38,934 bases of DNA, taken from Actinobacteria bacterium Ga0077560. Its GTDB lineage: Bacteria > Actinomycetota > Thermoleophilia > Miltoncostaeales > Miltoncostaeaceae. A program made the position numbers and the translations under genes. The stretch is from the NCBI GenBank assembly GCA_001464275.1, contig LNFL01000114.1, forward strand, positions 1 to 38,934, read 5' to 3'. This document shows, piece by piece, positions 1 to 7,661 of this stretch. Each line of letters opens with the position of its first letter. The first letter of the stretch is position 1. The notes under the pieces are model-generated. The model ran no database searches and was not told where the DNA came from. It saw nothing but the letters and a program-made list of their open reading frames with translations.

Positions 1-998
1 ACCCCACGACGCTCAGCCCGAGCGGCGTGCTGGTGACCGAAGGCGCGCGTGGAGAGGGCGGCATCCTGCTCAACAAGGATGGCGAGCGCTTCATGAGCAA
101 GTACGCCCCCAACAAGCTCGAGCTGGCGTCCCGGGACGTGGTGTCCCGGTCGGAGGCCACCGAGATCATGGAGGGGCGCGGCATCGACGGCTGCGTGATG
201 CTCGACCTTCGCCACCTCGGCAAGGAGAAGATCATGGAGCGCCTCCCGCAGATCCGGGAGCTCGCCATGGCCTTCGCCGGCGTCGACCCCATCGAGGCGC
301 CCATCCCGATCCGTCCCGGCGCCCACTACCACATGGGTGGCGTGCACGTGGACAGCTGGGGCGCCGCCCCGCACATGCCGGGCCTGTACGCCGCCGGTGA
401 GTGCGTCTGCGTCTCAGTGCACGGCGCGAACCGCCTCGGCGGGAACTCGCTGCTGGAGGCCGTCGTGTTCGGTGCCCGCACCGGCGCCGCCGCCGCCGGC
501 TACGCCCAGGAGTTCAACGGCCGCGGGATCCAGGCCACGCCGGAGCACGCGCTGCGGTACGAGGCCAAGCTCCGCGAGCTGCTCGACCGCGAGAACGGCC
601 CCAAGCAGCACGAGATCCGCGAGAAGCTCGCGGACGTGATGCAGGAGAAGGTCGGCGTCTTCCGCAAGGGCGAGGAGCTCCAGGAGGCCAAGGTGGTCGT
701 GGACGAGCTCCGCGAGCGCTTCAAGAGCGTCGTGGTCGACGACAAGGGCCGCACCTTCAACCAGTCCCTCATCCACACCATCGAGACCGGCTACCTGCTC
801 GACCTGGCCGACTGCATGGTGACGGGTGCCGTCAACCGCACCGAGAGCCGCGGCGCCCACTCGCGCACGGACTTCCCGGAGCGGGACGACGAGAACTGGC
901 TCAAGCACACGCTGTCCTACATGCAGGACGACGAGGTCCGGCTGGAGTACTCCGAGGTCACGTTCACCAAGTACGAGCCGCAGGTGAGGTCCTACTGA
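1..998 (+). CDS. sdhA: Succinate dehydrogenase/fumarate reductase flavoprotein subunit, C-terminal part
   Basis: Oxidises succinate to fumarate with covalently bound FAD at the cytoplasmic face of the membrane complex. The reading frame is open from base 3, so the 5' end lies outside the window and 331 residues are visible. The fragment opens in the conserved LSPSGVLVTEGARGEGG segment of the capping domain, followed by LASRDVVSR with the active-site arginine region. Then come RPGAHYHMGG (substrate-binding His/Arg) and HGANRLGGNSLLE (FAD-binding domain return), and the helical C-terminal domain ends in YEPQVRSY. Its TGA overlaps the ATG of sdhB (TGATG), so the two are translationally coupled. 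Subunit identity is certain; whether the complex runs as succinate:quinone reductase or as fumarate reductase cannot be read from this subunit alone. Confidence 0.95.
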   Translation, partial: PTTLSPSGVLVTEGARGEGGILLNKDGERFMSKYAPNKLELASRDVVSRSEATEIMEGRGIDGCVMLDLRHLGKEKIMERLPQIRELAMAFAGVDPIEAPIPIRPGAHYHMGGVHVDSWGAAPHMPGLYAAGECVCVSVHGANRLGGNSLLEAVVFGARTGAAAAGYAQEFNGRGIQATPEHALRYEAKLRELLDRENGPKQHEIREKLADVMQEKVGVFRKGEELQEAKVVVDELRERFKSVVVDDKGRTFNQSLIHTIETGYLLDLADCMVTGAVNRTESRGAHSRTDFPERDDENWLKHTLSYMQDDEVRLEYSEVTFTKYEPQVRSY

Positions 999-1948
999 TG
1001 CCCACGAGCACGTTCGACATCTTCCGGTTCCAGCCCGATCAGGGACCGGATTCCTACCGCCAGGCGTTCACGCTTGAGCACGGCACGGACCTGACGCTCC
1101 TCGACGCGATCCTGCGTCTGCAGGACGAGCAGGACGGCACGCTCGCGGTCCGGTATTCATGCCGGTCCGCGATCTGCGGCTCCTGCGCCTGCAAGGCGGA
1201 CGGGAAGACCGTCCTCGCCTGCATGTCGCAGGTGGAGGACCTGAAGGCCCAGAACGGCGGCCAGCCGGTCCGGGTCGACCCCATCGGGAACTTCCGCCCG
1301 CTGAAGGACCTGATCGTCGACATGGACCCCTTCTGGGACAAGTTCAAGTCGGTGAAGCCGTACCTCATCCCCGACGGCCCCGCGCCGGAGAAGGAGCGCA
1401 TCGTCTCGAAGGAGGCGATGCAGAAGATCTACAACGAGAGCAAGTGCATCCTCTGTGCCGCCTGCTACTCGGAGTGCAACTCCCTGGCCGCCGACCCCGA
1501 GTTCGTGGGCCCCGCGGCCCTCGCCTGGGGTTTCCGGTTCGCCGGTGACGAGCGCGACGGGCAGCGGCACAACCGGGCCAAGCTCTACTCGGGCGAGCAC
1601 GGCGTGTGGGACTGCACCCGCTGCATGTACTGCAACGAGCGCTGCCCCAAGGGCGTCGACCCGCGTGACGCCATCGAGAAGCTCGGCGGCATCGCCTTCT
1701 CCGAGGGCGTGAGCTGGGCGGACGCCGGTGCGCGTCACGCCAAGGCGTTCCTCATCTCCATGCGGACCGGCGGCAAGCTCAACGAGACGCTGCTCGTGCC
1801 GTTCACGAACCCCATCAAGTCGCAGCTGGACCTTCCGTTCGCGCTGCGGATGCTCAGCAAGGGCAAGGCTCCCTCGCCGATCCCGCACAAGGTGAAGAAC
1901 CTCGGCGAGGTGAAGAAGCTCATGAAGAACGTCAAGGAGACCATCTAG
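998..1948 (+). CDS. sdhB: Succinate dehydrogenase iron-sulfur subunit, long form
   Basis: Electron-transfer subunit of 316 residues. An N-terminal plant-type ferredoxin domain carries the 2Fe-2S ligands C55, C60, C63 and C75 (CRSAICGSC then C after 11 residues). The C-terminal bacterial ferredoxin domain has CILCAACYSEC (C150, C153, C156, C160) and CTRCMYCNERCPKGVDP (C206, C209, C212, C216). The tail past the last cluster is about 100 residues long, longer than in classical E. coli-type SdhB (about 240 aa in all) and typical of enzymes that pair with a CCG-domain subunit instead of a heme b anchor. The ATG is fixed by its overlap with the sdhA stop; its own TAG overlaps the GTG of the next gene. 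It feeds electrons from FAD to the SdhE-like subunit downstream. Confidence 0.95.
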   Translation: MPTSTFDIFRFQPDQGPDSYRQAFTLEHGTDLTLLDAILRLQDEQDGTLAVRYSCRSAICGSCACKADGKTVLACMSQVEDLKAQNGGQPVRVDPIGNFRPLKDLIVDMDPFWDKFKSVKPYLIPDGPAPEKERIVSKEAMQKIYNESKCILCAACYSECNSLAADPEFVGPAALAWGFRFAGDERDGQRHNRAKLYSGEHGVWDCTRCMYCNERCPKGVDPRDAIEKLGGIAFSEGVSWADAGARHAKAFLISMRTGGKLNETLLVPFTNPIKSQLDLPFALRMLSKGKAPSPIPHKVKNLGEVKKLMKNVKETI

Positions 1949-2832
1949 TGGCCCGGCAGTTCGCCTACTACCCCGGATGTGTCGCCGAGTTCAGCTCCAA
2001 GGAGCTGAACAAGACGACCAAGGCGCTCGCGCCCATGCTCGACATCGAGCTGCTGCCGATGCCCGCGGCCACGTGCTGCGGCGCCGGTGACATCGCCGAG
2101 GCCAAGCCGAACCTGTACCTGACGCTCAACGTCCGCATCCTCTCCCAGGCGGAGGAGATGGGCGTCGACATCATGACCATCTGCAACGTCTGCACGCTCA
2201 ACCTGCGGCGGGCGAACAAGCTGGTCAAGGACGACCCGCGTCTGCTCGAGAGCGTCAACGCCGAGCTGGTGAAGGCCGGCGCCCGCCCGTACGAGGGCAC
2301 GCGCGAGGTCACCCACCTGCTCTGGTACCTGGCGACCGAAGAGGGCCTGTCCCTCCTCGAGAAGCAGGGCCCCAAGGGCCTCAACGGCCTGCGGGTGGCC
2401 CCGTACTACGGCTGCCAGCTGCTGCGGCCGTCCTCGGTGATGGGCTTCGAGGACCCCGACCAGCCGCAGAGCCTGGAGCGGCTCATCGTCGCCCTCGGCG
2501 GCGAGGTCGCCGACTACGAGGCCAAGAGCCGGTGCTGCGGGTTCCCGATCCTCCTCGCTCGCGAGGCGGTCGCCCTGAAGGAGTCGCACGTCGCCCTCTC
2601 GCAGGCCCGCGACGCCGGGGCCGACTGCATGGTCACCCCGTGCCCGCTGTGCCACCTCGCGATGGACGCCTACCAGCGCAAGGCGGAGGCCGCGAACGGC
2701 ACCGAGTACAACATGCCGGTGCTGCACCTCCCGCAGCTCATCGGCCTGGCGCTCGGCATCGACAGCAAGACCCTCGACTGGAAGCGTCACATGGTCCCGG
2801 TCGACAAGGTCCTGGAGGTCGTCGGCTCCTAG
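1948..2832 (+). CDS. sdhE: CCG-domain (HdrB-like) subunit of type E succinate dehydrogenase
   Basis: A 294-residue protein with two cysteine-rich CCG domains, the fold of heterodisulfide reductase subunit B. Domain 1 has C11, C43-C44-G45 and C79-x2-C82; domain 2 has YYGC near 154, SRCCG near 197 and CMVTPCPLC near 226. There are no transmembrane helices. In type E succinate/methylmenaquinol:fumarate reductases this subunit takes the place of the cytochrome b anchor and joins the iron-sulfur subunit to the membrane quinone pool; that role is family knowledge and is supported here by strict linkage to sdhAB. The GTG start overlaps the sdhB TAG (TAGTG). No gene for a membrane anchor follows: the next element is a terminator. 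A generic heterodisulfide-reductase B annotation would be less specific. Confidence 0.88.
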   Translation: MARQFAYYPGCVAEFSSKELNKTTKALAPMLDIELLPMPAATCCGAGDIAEAKPNLYLTLNVRILSQAEEMGVDIMTICNVCTLNLRRANKLVKDDPRLLESVNAELVKAGARPYEGTREVTHLLWYLATEEGLSLLEKQGPKGLNGLRVAPYYGCQLLRPSSVMGFEDPDQPQSLERLIVALGGEVADYEAKSRCCGFPILLAREAVALKESHVALSQARDAGADCMVTPCPLCHLAMDAYQRKAEAANGTEYNMPVLHLPQLIGLALGIDSKTLDWKRHMVPVDKVLEVVGS

Positions 2833-2853
2833 CCGGCCTTCAGAGAAGCACCG

Positions 2854-2881
2854 CGAAGGGCCGCCGTCAGGCGGCCCTTCG
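2854..2881 (+). terminator. Intrinsic terminator of the sdh operon
   Basis: A perfect 12-bp GC-rich stem (2854-2865 with 2870-2881) closes a 4-nt loop, GTCA, 21 nt after the sdhE stop; the sequence after it is GTCGTTCTGG, so the U-tract is poor, as usual in high-GC actinobacteria. It ends the sdhA-sdhB-sdhE transcript. Confidence 0.75.
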
Positions 2882-2895
2882 TCGTTCTGGGCGTG

Positions 2896-2960
2896 GAGTG
2901 ATCCGGGCCTGGAGCAGTGCAGGAGTTGCTTCGGCGCCCGGAGGGCGCCGTTTGCTTTTC
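2896..2960. repeat. Hairpin repeat element, copy 1
   Basis: This 65-bp unit runs from GAGTGATCCGGGC through GAGTTGCTTCGG to an 8-bp hairpin (CGGCGCCC-GGA-GGGCGCCG, 2932-2950) followed by TTTGCTTTTC. A second copy with the same order of blocks lies at 3056-3122. The hairpin plus T-rich tail resembles an intrinsic terminator, so it could also act as one. Confidence 0.6.
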
Positions 2961-2980
2961 GGACCGGCGACGGGGAGGGG

Positions 2981-3076
2981 GTCCGGGCTTGGCGTGGTCC
3001 GGGCTTGGAGTGATCCGGTGTTGGAGTGATCCGGTGTTGGAGTGATCCGGCGTTGGAGTGATCCGGGCTGTGCGCG
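2981..3076. repeat. 16-bp tandem array, about six units
   Basis: Six consecutive 16-bp units start at 2981, 2997, 3013, 3029, 3045 and 3061. Units 3 and 4 are identical (ATCCGGTGTTGGAGTG), unit 5 differs from them at one base, and units 1, 2 and 6 diverge further. The unit resembles the first 16 bases of the two hairpin elements on either side, so the array looks like local amplification of that end. Confidence 0.75.
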
Positions 3077-3122
3077 GCGCAGTAGTTGTTTCGGCGCCCC
3101 GCAGGGGCGCCGTCTGCTTTTC
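3056..3122. repeat. Hairpin repeat element, copy 2
   Basis: Second copy of the element at 2896-2960: GAGTGATCCGGGC, then GTAGTTGTTTCGG, then a hairpin CGGCGCCCC-GCA-GGGGCGCCG and CTGCTTTTC. The stem differs from copy 1 by a compensated extra C-G pair, so its pairing is kept although its sequence changed. Confidence 0.6.
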
Positions 3123-3156
3123 ACCTGTGGTCGTAGACGGTGCTTTTCATCGCCTG

Positions 3157-3220
3157 GTCGACTCGCGCAAGCGCTGCCCATGTGCGCGTCTGGGGGCGTT
3201 GGCCCCAGGAACCACGCCTG
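3157..3220 (-). repeat. ~60-bp interspersed repeat, inverted copy
   Basis: The reverse complement of this stretch shares the 19-mer GTGGTTCCTGGGGCCAACG and, exactly 28 nt later, GCGCGAGTCGA with the direct copies at 3511-3655. The equal 28-nt spacing with a diverged interior shows that it is a degenerate copy of the same element in opposite orientation. Confidence 0.6.
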
Positions 3221-3510
3221 ACGGCTGCGCTGCCACTGAGCACAGCTCCCCATCCATGGGTCGCCCTCATTCATTCCTCGCCGTCCACAAGGGCTGCCTC
3301 GCATCCCCGGAGGGTGGTGCACCGCAGCCATGAGTTGCCGCGCCGGGACGGCGCGGTTTCCACCCCTGGCGCGCTACCGGTGAAGCCGAGGCAGTTCGAC
3401 TATCAGTACCCGTGCGGACGCTGACCACAGGCGGCCGCAGAGCACCCAATCCGGTGGACGACTGCCAAAAGCAGTCGGCTCATGGATGAGCCGAGCTGGT
3501 TGGTTGCAGG

Positions 3511-3655
3511 CAGGCGTGAGCCGTGGTTCCTGGGGCCAACGTCGCCGGACGCCAATCAGCGATGCGTTTGCGCGAGTCGAAACGGCGATGAGAAGCCAAC
3601 GTCGCCGGACGCCAATCAGCGACTCGCTTGCGCGAGTCGAAAACGCTCCAGAAAG
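3511..3655 (+). repeat. ~60-bp interspersed repeat, two tandem direct copies
   Basis: The block CCAACGTCGCCGGACGCCAA (and on to TCAGCGA...GCGCGAGTCGAAA) occurs at 3536 and again at 3596, exactly 60 bp apart. The second copy contains a perfect 8-bp hairpin, CGACTCGC-TTGC-GCGAGTCG (3622-3641), which the first copy has lost by substitution. With the inverted copy at 3157-3220 this frames about 290 bp like degenerate terminal repeats of a small non-autonomous element. Confidence 0.65.
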
Positions 3656-3688
3656 GGCGACACGGCCGTTTCCCCCTAGAATCGTCGC

Positions 3689-4306
3689 GTGAGCCGAGTC
3701 TTTCCCCTGACGGGAGCCACGCGGTCGGAGCTTCCGACCTGCTGCGTGGATTGCGTCTTCTGGCAGCACCCACGTGACGTCACCGACTCGCGGGCCAAGC
3801 AGCGCTGGATGGGTGGGGTGGAGCGTTCGTTCGGGCCATGGGGCCGCGTGGTCAACGACGGGGCCGATCAGCGGGGGATGATCCAGTACGGGCCGGCCGC
3901 GGCCTTCCCGCGGGCGCGGGTGCTGCCGGCGGGGCCAGCGAGCATGGCGGGCGCGCTCATCACGTGCGCGTTCCTTGAGGGCGACGACCGGGTGGGGACC
4001 TTCGAGCGGCTCCTGCTGGAGGCGCTCGCCGACCTGAAGGCCCGGAGGATCCCCTCGGTGGACGCCTTCGCGCTGCGGTACTCGGACGAGGTGTCGCTGG
4101 CGGAGCGGTTCACCGCGCACCAGACGCTGTTCGACCGGACCTACCTGCAGCGGTTCGGCTTCCAGTCGGTGCGGGCCAACGGCCAGGTGTCGCTGATGCG
4201 CCTTGACCTGGGCGGCCTCGAGCCGGGCCGTGCCGTGGGTTCGCTGTCGCGGCTCGCCGCCCGGATCCGACCCCAGATGCCGGGTATCCGGCCGGAGCCG
4301 GTCTGA
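3689..4306 (+). CDS. GNAT-like acetyltransferase family protein
   Basis: A 205-residue protein resembling the actinobacterial GNAT proteins that begin with a Cys-x2-Cys segment followed by FW. Here the segment is CCVDCVFW at residues 18-25, and a glycine/aspartate-rich turn (GRVVNDGADQRGMIQYGPA) matches the first beta-strands of the fold. The acetyl-CoA loop is weak: the usual Q/RxxGxG/A is not clear, and the region around FLEGDDRVGTFERLLLEAL is its best counterpart, so activity is uncertain. The GTG start at 3689 is the first in frame after the repeat region and has no strong ribosome-binding site. The next gene begins 8 nt after its stop, so they may be cotranscribed. Substrate unknown. Confidence 0.65.
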   Translation: MSRVFPLTGATRSELPTCCVDCVFWQHPRDVTDSRAKQRWMGGVERSFGPWGRVVNDGADQRGMIQYGPAAAFPRARVLPAGPASMAGALITCAFLEGDDRVGTFERLLLEALADLKARRIPSVDAFALRYSDEVSLAERFTAHQTLFDRTYLQRFGFQSVRANGQVSLMRLDLGGLEPGRAVGSLSRLAARIRPQMPGIRPEPV

Positions 4307-4314
4307 TCCCCCCG

Positions 4315-5339
4315 ATGCGGGTCCTTCGCCTGGCGTTGCTCGCGGTGCTCGCCGCCCTCGCCCTCCTGCCCGCCGCCTCCGCGGCGAGCACGAAGGAGGA
4401 CGCGCAGGTCGTCGCGGCCCTGAAGGTGGGCGACGTCTACGCCAGCCGCGGGCAGATGGGGGACTTCGCCGGCGATATCGAGAAGCGCCTGGCCACCAAG
4501 GCCGGCGAGCTGCGCAAGCGCGGGTTCGCGGTGAAGATGGCCCTCGTGCCGCCCATCAGCGGCGAGGACCCGTTCGCCTACGCGGCCCGCATCCGCACGC
4601 TCATCGCGTTCGAGGGCACCCTGGTGGTCACCACGCCCACGGGCCCGGCCGGCGCCGCCGGCCCGCGCGCCGTGGACAGCATCCGCGGGGCGTTCCTCGC
4701 CAGCGGCGTGGACGACATCGCGAGGCCGAGCTCGCCCTGCCGCCGCCGCCGTCCGGGCGGTCAGGGATTCGCGAGCTGCTCGTGCTGATCGGCCTGACCC
4801 TCTTGGGCGGGGCCTGGGCCATCTCGTGGGGCCTTCGCCGTGAGCAGCGCAGGACGCGCGCCACCGCCACCGAGACCCGCGCTCGCCTGCGCGTGTGCCT
4901 GGACGCGCTCGCCGCGCGGATCGGGATCCTGGACGACGGCACGGAGCTGCCCCCGCGGGCGGCCGAGCTGCTCGACGGCGCACGGGCCGACCATGACGAG
5001 GCGCTCACCGCGGTCGCCGGCACCGCCCCCGACGACCACGACCGGGCGCTGCTGCGCGTGCGTCGCGGGCTCGAGCGCGTGCAGGACGCGGGGGAGATCC
5101 TGGGCCGGCCGCTGCCGATGGAGAACCCGTTCCTGGGGCTCTGCGCCGTCGACCCCGCCCACGGGCCGGCATTCGCCGTGGCGCGGCTGGAGGACCGGCC
5201 GCTGCAGGTCCCGGTGTGCACGGCGTGCCGGGCGAGGATCGACGCCGGTGATCCGCCCAAGCGCCGGCTCATCCCGGTGGAGGGCCGCCCCGTCCCATTC
5301 GACGAGGCGGACATCCGCTTCCCCCCGCTGCCGGACTGA
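4315..5339 (+). pseudogene. Secreted, membrane-anchored TPM-domain-like protein, frameshifted
   Basis: Two adjoining frames encode one protein. The first (4315 to about 4721) has a signal peptide (MRVLRLALLAVLAALALLPA, cut near ASA) and a domain like the TPM domain: SRGQMGDFAGDIEKRL, then TLVVTTPTG and an alpha/beta end. The second frame continues from 4722 with EAELALPPPP, a transmembrane helix (ELLVLIGLTLLGGAWAISWG), an arginine-rich basic anchor, a helical segment and a C-terminal domain with a lone Cys followed about 30 residues later by CTAC, possibly metal-binding. Restoring one base between 4721 and 4722 joins the frames into 341 residues with no other defect. Either a sequencing error or a recent frameshift. 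The likely place of action is the outer membrane face; the function of this family in actinobacteria is not established. Confidence 0.6.
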
Positions 5340-5376
5340 CCCACCGCGGCCCGGGGTGCCGCACGGGCTGACCCGG

Positions 5377-6364
5377 CTAGAGCCAGCCCCGCGTGACCAG
5401 GGACTCCGCGATCTGCACGGCGTTGGTGGCCGCGCCCTTGCGCAGGTTGTCGCTGGAGAGCCACATGGCGAGGCCGCGGGGGTGGGAGAGGTCCTCCCGG
5501 ATGCGGCCGACCAGCACCTCGTCGCGCCCGGCGGCGAGCCGCGGGAGCGGGTAGACACCGGCCGACGGCTCGTCCATGAGCACCACGCCCGGCGCGGCCA
5601 TCAGCAGCTCACGCGCCTGCTGGGCGGTGATCTTGTCGGTGGTCTCGATCTGGATCGACTCCGAGTGACCGTTCAGGACCGGCACGCGGGAGGTCCGGCA
5701 TCCCGAGCATCTTCTTGGTCTCCTGGATGACCTTGGTCTCCTCGTCGGAGTACCCGGTCTCGTCGAACGTGCCGATGTGCGGCAGGGCGTTGAACGCGAT
5801 GGGGTGGGGGTACACCGAGGGGGCCGGCTCGTCGCCCGCCAGGTGGCCCGCCGACTGTACGCGCAGCTCCTCGATGGCCGCCGCGCCGGTGCCGGACACC
5901 GCCTGGTAGCTGCTCACGATGACCCGCTCCAGGCCGACGGCGTCGGCGATGGGCTTGAGCGCCACCACCAGCGGGGCGGCCACGCAGTTGGGGTTCGCGA
6001 TGATGCCCTTGTGCCCCTGGATGGCGGCCTCGTTCACCTCGGGCACCACCAGCGGCACGTCCGGGAACATCCGGAAGTACGAGGAGTTGTCCACCACCAC
6101 CGCGCCGGCCTCGACCGCTGCGGGGGCGAAGTCCCGGGAGCGGCCGCCGCCGGCCGAGAACAGGGCGATCTGGATGCCCTCGAAGCTGTCCTCGGTGAGG
6201 GTCTGCACGGTGAACGGCTTGCCGAGGTAGTCCACCACCTTGCCGGCGCTGCGCTCGCTGGCCAGGGGGCGCAGCTCGCTGATGGGGAAGCCCCGCTCCT
6301 CCAGCACCCGGAGCATGGTGGTGCCGACGGCGCCGGTGGCGCCGACCACGGCGACGTTAAACAT
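5377..6364 (-). pseudogene. asd: Aspartate-semialdehyde dehydrogenase, disrupted near its C-terminal third
   Basis: Reduces aspartyl phosphate to aspartate semialdehyde (lysine, threonine, methionine and diaminopimelate synthesis). The first frame, from the ATG at 6364, starts MFNVAVVGATGAVGTTM (NADP-binding GATGAVG) and contains the catalytic cysteine in IIANPNCVAAPLVVAL. It stays good up to KKMLGMPDLP, then loses homology; the next frame resumes with RVPVLNGHSESIQIET and runs to the TAG at 5377. Homologues have about seven residues between PDL and RVPV, so about 20 nt are missing near 5690, which both removes that strand and shifts the frame. The intact protein would be about 335 residues, the family length. 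Its start overlaps the lysC end by 8 nt. An essential gene is rarely lost, so an assembly error or an additional copy elsewhere is possible. Confidence 0.85.
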
Positions 6365-7598
6365 TGGACCTCCGGGCGGCCTCGGAGGCCAGGTCGAACG
6401 CGTCGTGCAGCGCGCGCACGGCCCGCTCGACGTCGCGGCGGTTGATGACCACGGTGATGCGGATCGTCGAGGTGTCGATCATCTGGATGTTGATGTCGCG
6501 CTCCGACAGGACGCGGAACATCTTCGCGGCGATGCCGGGGTTGGACTTCATCCCGGCGCCCACCAGCGTTACCTTGCCGATCTGGTCGTCGGACGACACC
6601 TGGTCGAACTCCAGGGTGTCGCGCGCGGCCTCCAAGGCGTCGATGGCGCGGCTCAGCTCGTCCAGCGGCACGGTGAACGACAGGTCCGCGCGGCCGTCGA
6701 TGCCCACGTTCTGGATGATGGTGTCGACGTTGATCAGCGCGTCGGCGAGGGCCGTGAAGATCGTGGCGGCGATGCCCGGCTGGTCGCGCACGCCGGTGAT
6801 CGTGATCTTGGCCTCGTCGCTCTTGTGCGCGATGCCGGACACGATGGCCTGCTCCATGTCGGGTGTCTCCTTGATGATCCAGGTGCCCTCGTCCAACTGG
6901 AACGAGGAGCGCACGTGAAGGGGGACGTCGTAGTTGCGGGCGAACTCCACGGACCGCAGCGCCAGGACCTTGGAGCCCATCGCCGCCATCTCCAGCATCT
7001 CCTCGTGGGTGATGCGGGGCAGCTTCACGGCGCCCGACTCGATCCGCGGGTCGGCGGTGAACACGCCGGTCACGTCCGTGTAGATCTCGCACACGTCGGC
7101 GCCGAGGGCCGCGGCCAGGGCCACCGCCGTGGTGTCGCTGCCGCCACGCCCGAGGGTCGTGACGTTCTTGTCATCGATCGACATGCCCTGGAACCCGGCG
7201 ACCAGGACGATGTGGCCCGAGTCGAGCGACTCGCGCAGGCGGTCCGCACGGATCTCGACGATGCGCGCCTTGGTGTGGGCGCCGTCGGTGAGGATGCCGG
7301 CCTGCGAGCCGGTGAACGACTCGGCGTTGTGGCCCAGGTCCTGCAGGGCCATGGCCATGAGGGCGCAGGAGATGCGCTCGCCGGTGGAGAGCAGCATGTC
7401 CATCTCACGCGGGTCCGGCCGGTCGCTGATCTCGTACGCGAGGGCGACGAGGCCGTCGGTGGTCTTGCCACGGGCGGACACGACGGCCACGACGTCGTCG
7501 CCGCTCTCTTTCGCCGCGGCGATGCGCCGGGCGACGTTCTGGATCTTCTCCGCATCGGCGACGGAACTGCCGCCGAACTTCATCACGCGCAGGCCGAT
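6357..7598 (-). CDS. lysC: Aspartate kinase
   Basis: Phosphorylates aspartate, the first step towards lysine, threonine, methionine and diaminopimelate. The amino-acid kinase domain covers about residues 1-235 (KFGGSSVADAEKI, LLSTGERISCALMAMAL, TLGRGGSDTTAVALAAAL, YTDVTGVFTADPRI). Two ACT domains follow (GVRDQPGIAATIF and GAGMKSNPGIAAKMF), the site of feedback control by lysine/threonine. With the ATC at 7598 as start the protein has 413 residues beginning (M)GLRVMKFGG, which aligns with MGLIVQKFGG of Bacillus LysC. The conventional candidates GTG 7586 or ATG 7583 lie 18 and 21 nt after the AGGAGG and would cut off the first beta-strand. Overlaps asd by 8 nt: one operon. An internal start for a separate regulatory subunit is possible but not shown. 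Confidence 0.93.
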   Translation of the reverse strand: MGLRVMKFGGSSVADAEKIQNVARRIAAAKESGDDVVAVVSARGKTTDGLVALAYEISDRPDPREMDMLLSTGERISCALMAMALQDLGHNAESFTGSQAGILTDGAHTKARIVEIRADRLRESLDSGHIVLVAGFQGMSIDDKNVTTLGRGGSDTTAVALAAALGADVCEIYTDVTGVFTADPRIESGAVKLPRITHEEMLEMAAMGSKVLALRSVEFARNYDVPLHVRSSFQLDEGTWIIKETPDMEQAIVSGIAHKSDEAKITITGVRDQPGIAATIFTALADALINVDTIIQNVGIDGRADLSFTVPLDELSRAIDALEAARDTLEFDQVSSDDQIGKVTLVGAGMKSNPGIAAKMFRVLSERDINIQMIDTSTIRITVVINRRDVERAVRALHDAFDLASEAARRSNV

Positions 7599-7610
7599 GA
7601 CCGTCCTCCT
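7599..7610 (-). promoter_or_regulatory. Shine-Dalgarno site of lysC pointing to an ATC start
   Basis: On the minus strand AGGAGG (7605-7610) is followed by six bases, ACGGTC, and then ATC at 7598-7596. This is the ideal spacing for initiation at ATC and too far from the GTG (18 nt) or ATG (21 nt) further in. Confidence 0.55.
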
Positions 7611-7661
7611 CCGTCCGGTGGTCGGGCCAGCGAACGAGTCTAGCGAGCACGGTTGCCCGGG

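Larger units (their letters stand above)
2882..3688. other. Gene-free repeat-rich spacer
   Basis: No credible gene is visible between the sdh terminator and the GNAT-like gene. Short open frames here run through the repeats and have no family resemblance. Besides the repeats listed separately it holds three hairpins: CCGCGCCG-GGA-CGGCGCGG (3338-3356), GACTGC-CAAAA-GCAGTC (around 3461-3477) and CGGCTCATGGATGAGCCG (3476-3493). Confidence 0.6.

Noticed and set aside
2532..3029. Plus-strand frame running from sdhE into the repeat region
   Set aside because: An out-of-frame shadow of sdhE that extends by chance into the spacer.
2981..3076. Possible CRISPR array
   Set aside because: Units are contiguous 16-mers with no spacers, far too short, and no cas gene is near.
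3480..3773. Small proteins over the 60-bp repeats (with repeated RKRxADWRPATLA)
   Set aside because: The repeated peptide is simply the translated DNA repeat; no start site or family support.
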